Origin: Pedobacter miscanthi
Lineage (GTDB): Bacteria; Bacteroidota; Bacteroidia; Sphingobacteriales; Sphingobacteriaceae
Assembly (NCBI RefSeq): GCF_003315595.1
Contig: NZ_QNQU01000002.1
Location: 186,001-250,000 of the forward strand
Direction: 5' to 3'
Length of the DNA: 64,000 bases
Part shown: positions 62,703 to 64,000 of the stretch, in pieces
Position numbering within the stretch: the first letter of the stretch is position 1
Layout of the letters: the number at the start of each line of letters is the position of its first letter
Translations under genes and position numbers: made by a program
Notes under the pieces: generated by a model
The model's database searches: none
What the model saw: only the letters and a program-made list of their open reading frames with translations
Told to the model about the DNA's origin: nothing

Positions 62703-62744
62703 AGATGCACACAGCTAAACACGGATTTTTATCTGTGTGCATCT
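62703..62744. repeat. 12-bp-stem hairpin after the DUF3472 gene
   Basis: AGATGCACACAG (62703-62714) pairs perfectly with CTGTGTGCATCT (62733-62744) around an 18-base loop. No T-run. A related phrase (CGTGT...CATCTGTGG) occurs near 34690, so this is a dispersed repeat, perhaps also a transcript-end hairpin. Confidence 0.5.
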
Positions 62745-62907
62745 CCCTGAACGGCCTCGTACGTTTTTTATCTGTTATTAAATTATCTGCCCATTGCTAA
62801 TGACTTAACTTAAACACTTTACGTTTGTGTGGCCCGGGATCATATTCTGCTGTTCAAAAACAGATACCACCCGATACTCCGGTTGATTTTATATTTATAT
62901 TTACCTT

Positions 62908-63780
62908 ATGAATAAAAAGCCGGCGCATATTCCTGTTTACAGCCTGGGCAATGTGAAGCAATCCGACATCCATTTGCGCCCTTTACAGGATTATGTAACA
63001 CCACGCCCAGCTTTTGAAACTTCACACAGCGACAGTTATTACATTTTTATTTTTCAGCAAACCGGTGAAAGCAAATTAATCGTAGATTTTGAAACAGTAA
63101 CACTAAGCGGTTCCAGTGTTTACCTCATTGCTCCGGGCCAGGTGCATTATTTTATCTCGTCGAACCATACCAGCGGCTGGATTCTGGCGGCCGAGCCACA
63201 AAGCATCGATCAAACCTACATCGATGTATTGGAAAGGGAATATGGCCAGCAAAAACCAACCGCAATAGATGAACCAAGCGGTAACATGCTGGGGAGCTGC
63301 CTCAAATCCTTATCAGATTTACTTTCCGGATACCTTGATGCTTATCTGCAACATTCGATGTTATCCAACATGGTTTCGGTATGTGCCGGACTTTTCACCT
63401 CGTTTATGTCTTATACTGGCTACGATCAGCATCCCTCCCGTCAACTTTACCTTTACCAGCAGTTCCGGATCCTGCTCAGAAAACATTTTAAAAATCAGAA
63501 AAGTCCGGCAGCCTATGCTGAGCTACTCTGTGTTTCGCCCGGCTACCTCAGCGAGTGTGTGAAAGCGATATCCGGCAGGCCGGTGAGCTACTGGATACAG
63601 CAACAAACCGTACTCGAAGCAAAAAGATTACTCGCTTACAGTAAACTGGGCGTAAAGCAAATTGCGTATCAGCTGGGATACCCGGATGACACCTATTTTA
63701 TCCGCGTGTTTAAAAAGTCTGCAGCAGTTTCGCCTTCGGCATTCCGTAAACATACCGCAAATTGTACAGCTTTTACCTGA
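62908..63780 (+). CDS. AraC family transcriptional regulator
   Basis: The 290-residue protein has a cupin-like sensor half (YYIFIFQQTGESKLIVDFE, YLIAPGQVHYF) and a C-terminal double HTH (about 190-285: YAELLCVSPGYLSECVKAISGRPVSYWIQ, LGVKQIAYQLGYPDDTYFIRVFKKSAAVSPSAFRKH in parts). The sensor half suggests a small-molecule effector. It likely regulates the gene starting at 63840. Confidence 0.9.
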   Translation: MNKKPAHIPVYSLGNVKQSDIHLRPLQDYVTPRPAFETSHSDSYYIFIFQQTGESKLIVDFETVTLSGSSVYLIAPGQVHYFISSNHTSGWILAAEPQSIDQTYIDVLEREYGQQKPTAIDEPSGNMLGSCLKSLSDLLSGYLDAYLQHSMLSNMVSVCAGLFTSFMSYTGYDQHPSRQLYLYQQFRILLRKHFKNQKSPAAYAELLCVSPGYLSECVKAISGRPVSYWIQQQTVLEAKRLLAYSKLGVKQIAYQLGYPDDTYFIRVFKKSAAVSPSAFRKHTANCTAFT

Positions 63781-63839
63781 TCCTGGCCCTGTTTTAAATA
63801 ATCCTTACGGCCTTACTTTGTATCCTAAATCATAAAAAA

Positions 63840-64000
63840 ATGAACAGCTACAAAGAATTAATCAGAAAAGCCTTTAAGGCCGTGGTAGAAAGCCCAACTT
63901 ACGATCAAACCCTTATAGAACAGTATTTCAGCCCTGAATACCGCCAGTATGTAGATGGGGAGGAACTTGATTTCGATGGTTTCTGCAATCACATGAAAGC
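63840..64000 (+). CDS. NTF2/SnoaL-like domain protein, 3' part outside window
   Basis: The ATG at 63840 opens a frame running to the window edge: MNSYKELIRKAFKAVVESP, YDQTLIEQYFSPEYRQYVDGEELDFDGFCNHMKA. The helix then Y(F)SPEYRQYVDG is typical of small NTF2-like (SnoaL or DUF4440-type) ligand-binding proteins. It is 60 bases downstream of the AraC regulator and likely its target. Confidence 0.7.
   Translation, partial: MNSYKELIRKAFKAVVESPTYDQTLIEQYFSPEYRQYVDGEELDFDGFCNHMK

Overview
The window is chromosomal DNA of a Bacteroidota bacterium, most likely a Sphingobacteriaceae member close to Pedobacter. The evidence is four SusC- or SusD-type loci, a FecI/FecR/TonB-receptor cascade with an STN domain, a hybrid-type two-component regulator, TAnnTTTG promoter elements, lipoprotein and Tat signals of this phylum, and intergenic DNA full of short palindromic repeats. 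No rRNA, tRNA, CRISPR array, transposase or phage gene was seen.

Layout. 1-1573: the edge of a haem-binding protein and a LytTR sensor gene broken by one in-frame amber codon. 1744-13694: an ECF sigma factor, FecR anti-sigma factor, STN-type SusC, SusD and two paralogous metzincin-like lipid-exported proteases, the first of which has lost its whole zinc site. 13815-16183: a GntR regulator and an Fsr-type efflux pump joined by three copies of one palindromic operator. 16294-19147: an NmrA-type oxidoreductase and a three-gene cluster read as toxin, Xre antitoxin and SecB-like chaperone (a TAC system), with a promoter and perfect palindromic operator directly in front. 19176-34439: mixed housekeeping and hypothetical genes (GH71/99-like hydrolase, RibD-like reductase, AraC and HxlR regulators, an SDR without its catalytic tyrosine, PRC-barrel protein, ABC exporter, AlkB), with two small membrane proteins below usual gene-calling size.

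34751-59293 is a glycan-utilisation region. It has three minus-strand operons: SusC/SusD/small protein/GH105; a DUF1080 3-keto-glycoside hydrolase with a Gfo/Idh/MocA dehydrogenase; and NHL-IPT lipoprotein/SusC/SusD/surface lipoprotein. A GH43 lipoprotein lies on the plus strand, and a split HTCS (sensor kinase and separate AraC-type response regulator) is divergent from the first operon. The main finding is a 27-bp motif found upstream of all three operons, each time exactly 22 bp from a TACTTTG element. It ties them into one probable regulon whose most plausible controller is the neighbouring two-component pair. The gene set suggests uptake of a pectin- or glycoside-type substrate, cleavage of an unsaturated uronyl residue by GH105, and oxidation plus cleavage of the remaining glycoside through a 3-keto intermediate.

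60113-64000 holds a Crp/Fnr regulator, a DUF3472 lipoprotein behind two LacI-like palindromes, an AraC regulator and the start of an NTF2-like protein. Intergenic DNA is unusually rich in structured repeats: a perfect 34-bp palindrome in a REP-like element, a duplicated 175-bp unit whose hairpin shows a compensatory change, a dispersed AT-rich repeat in three copies, and an 85-bp non-coding tandem array.
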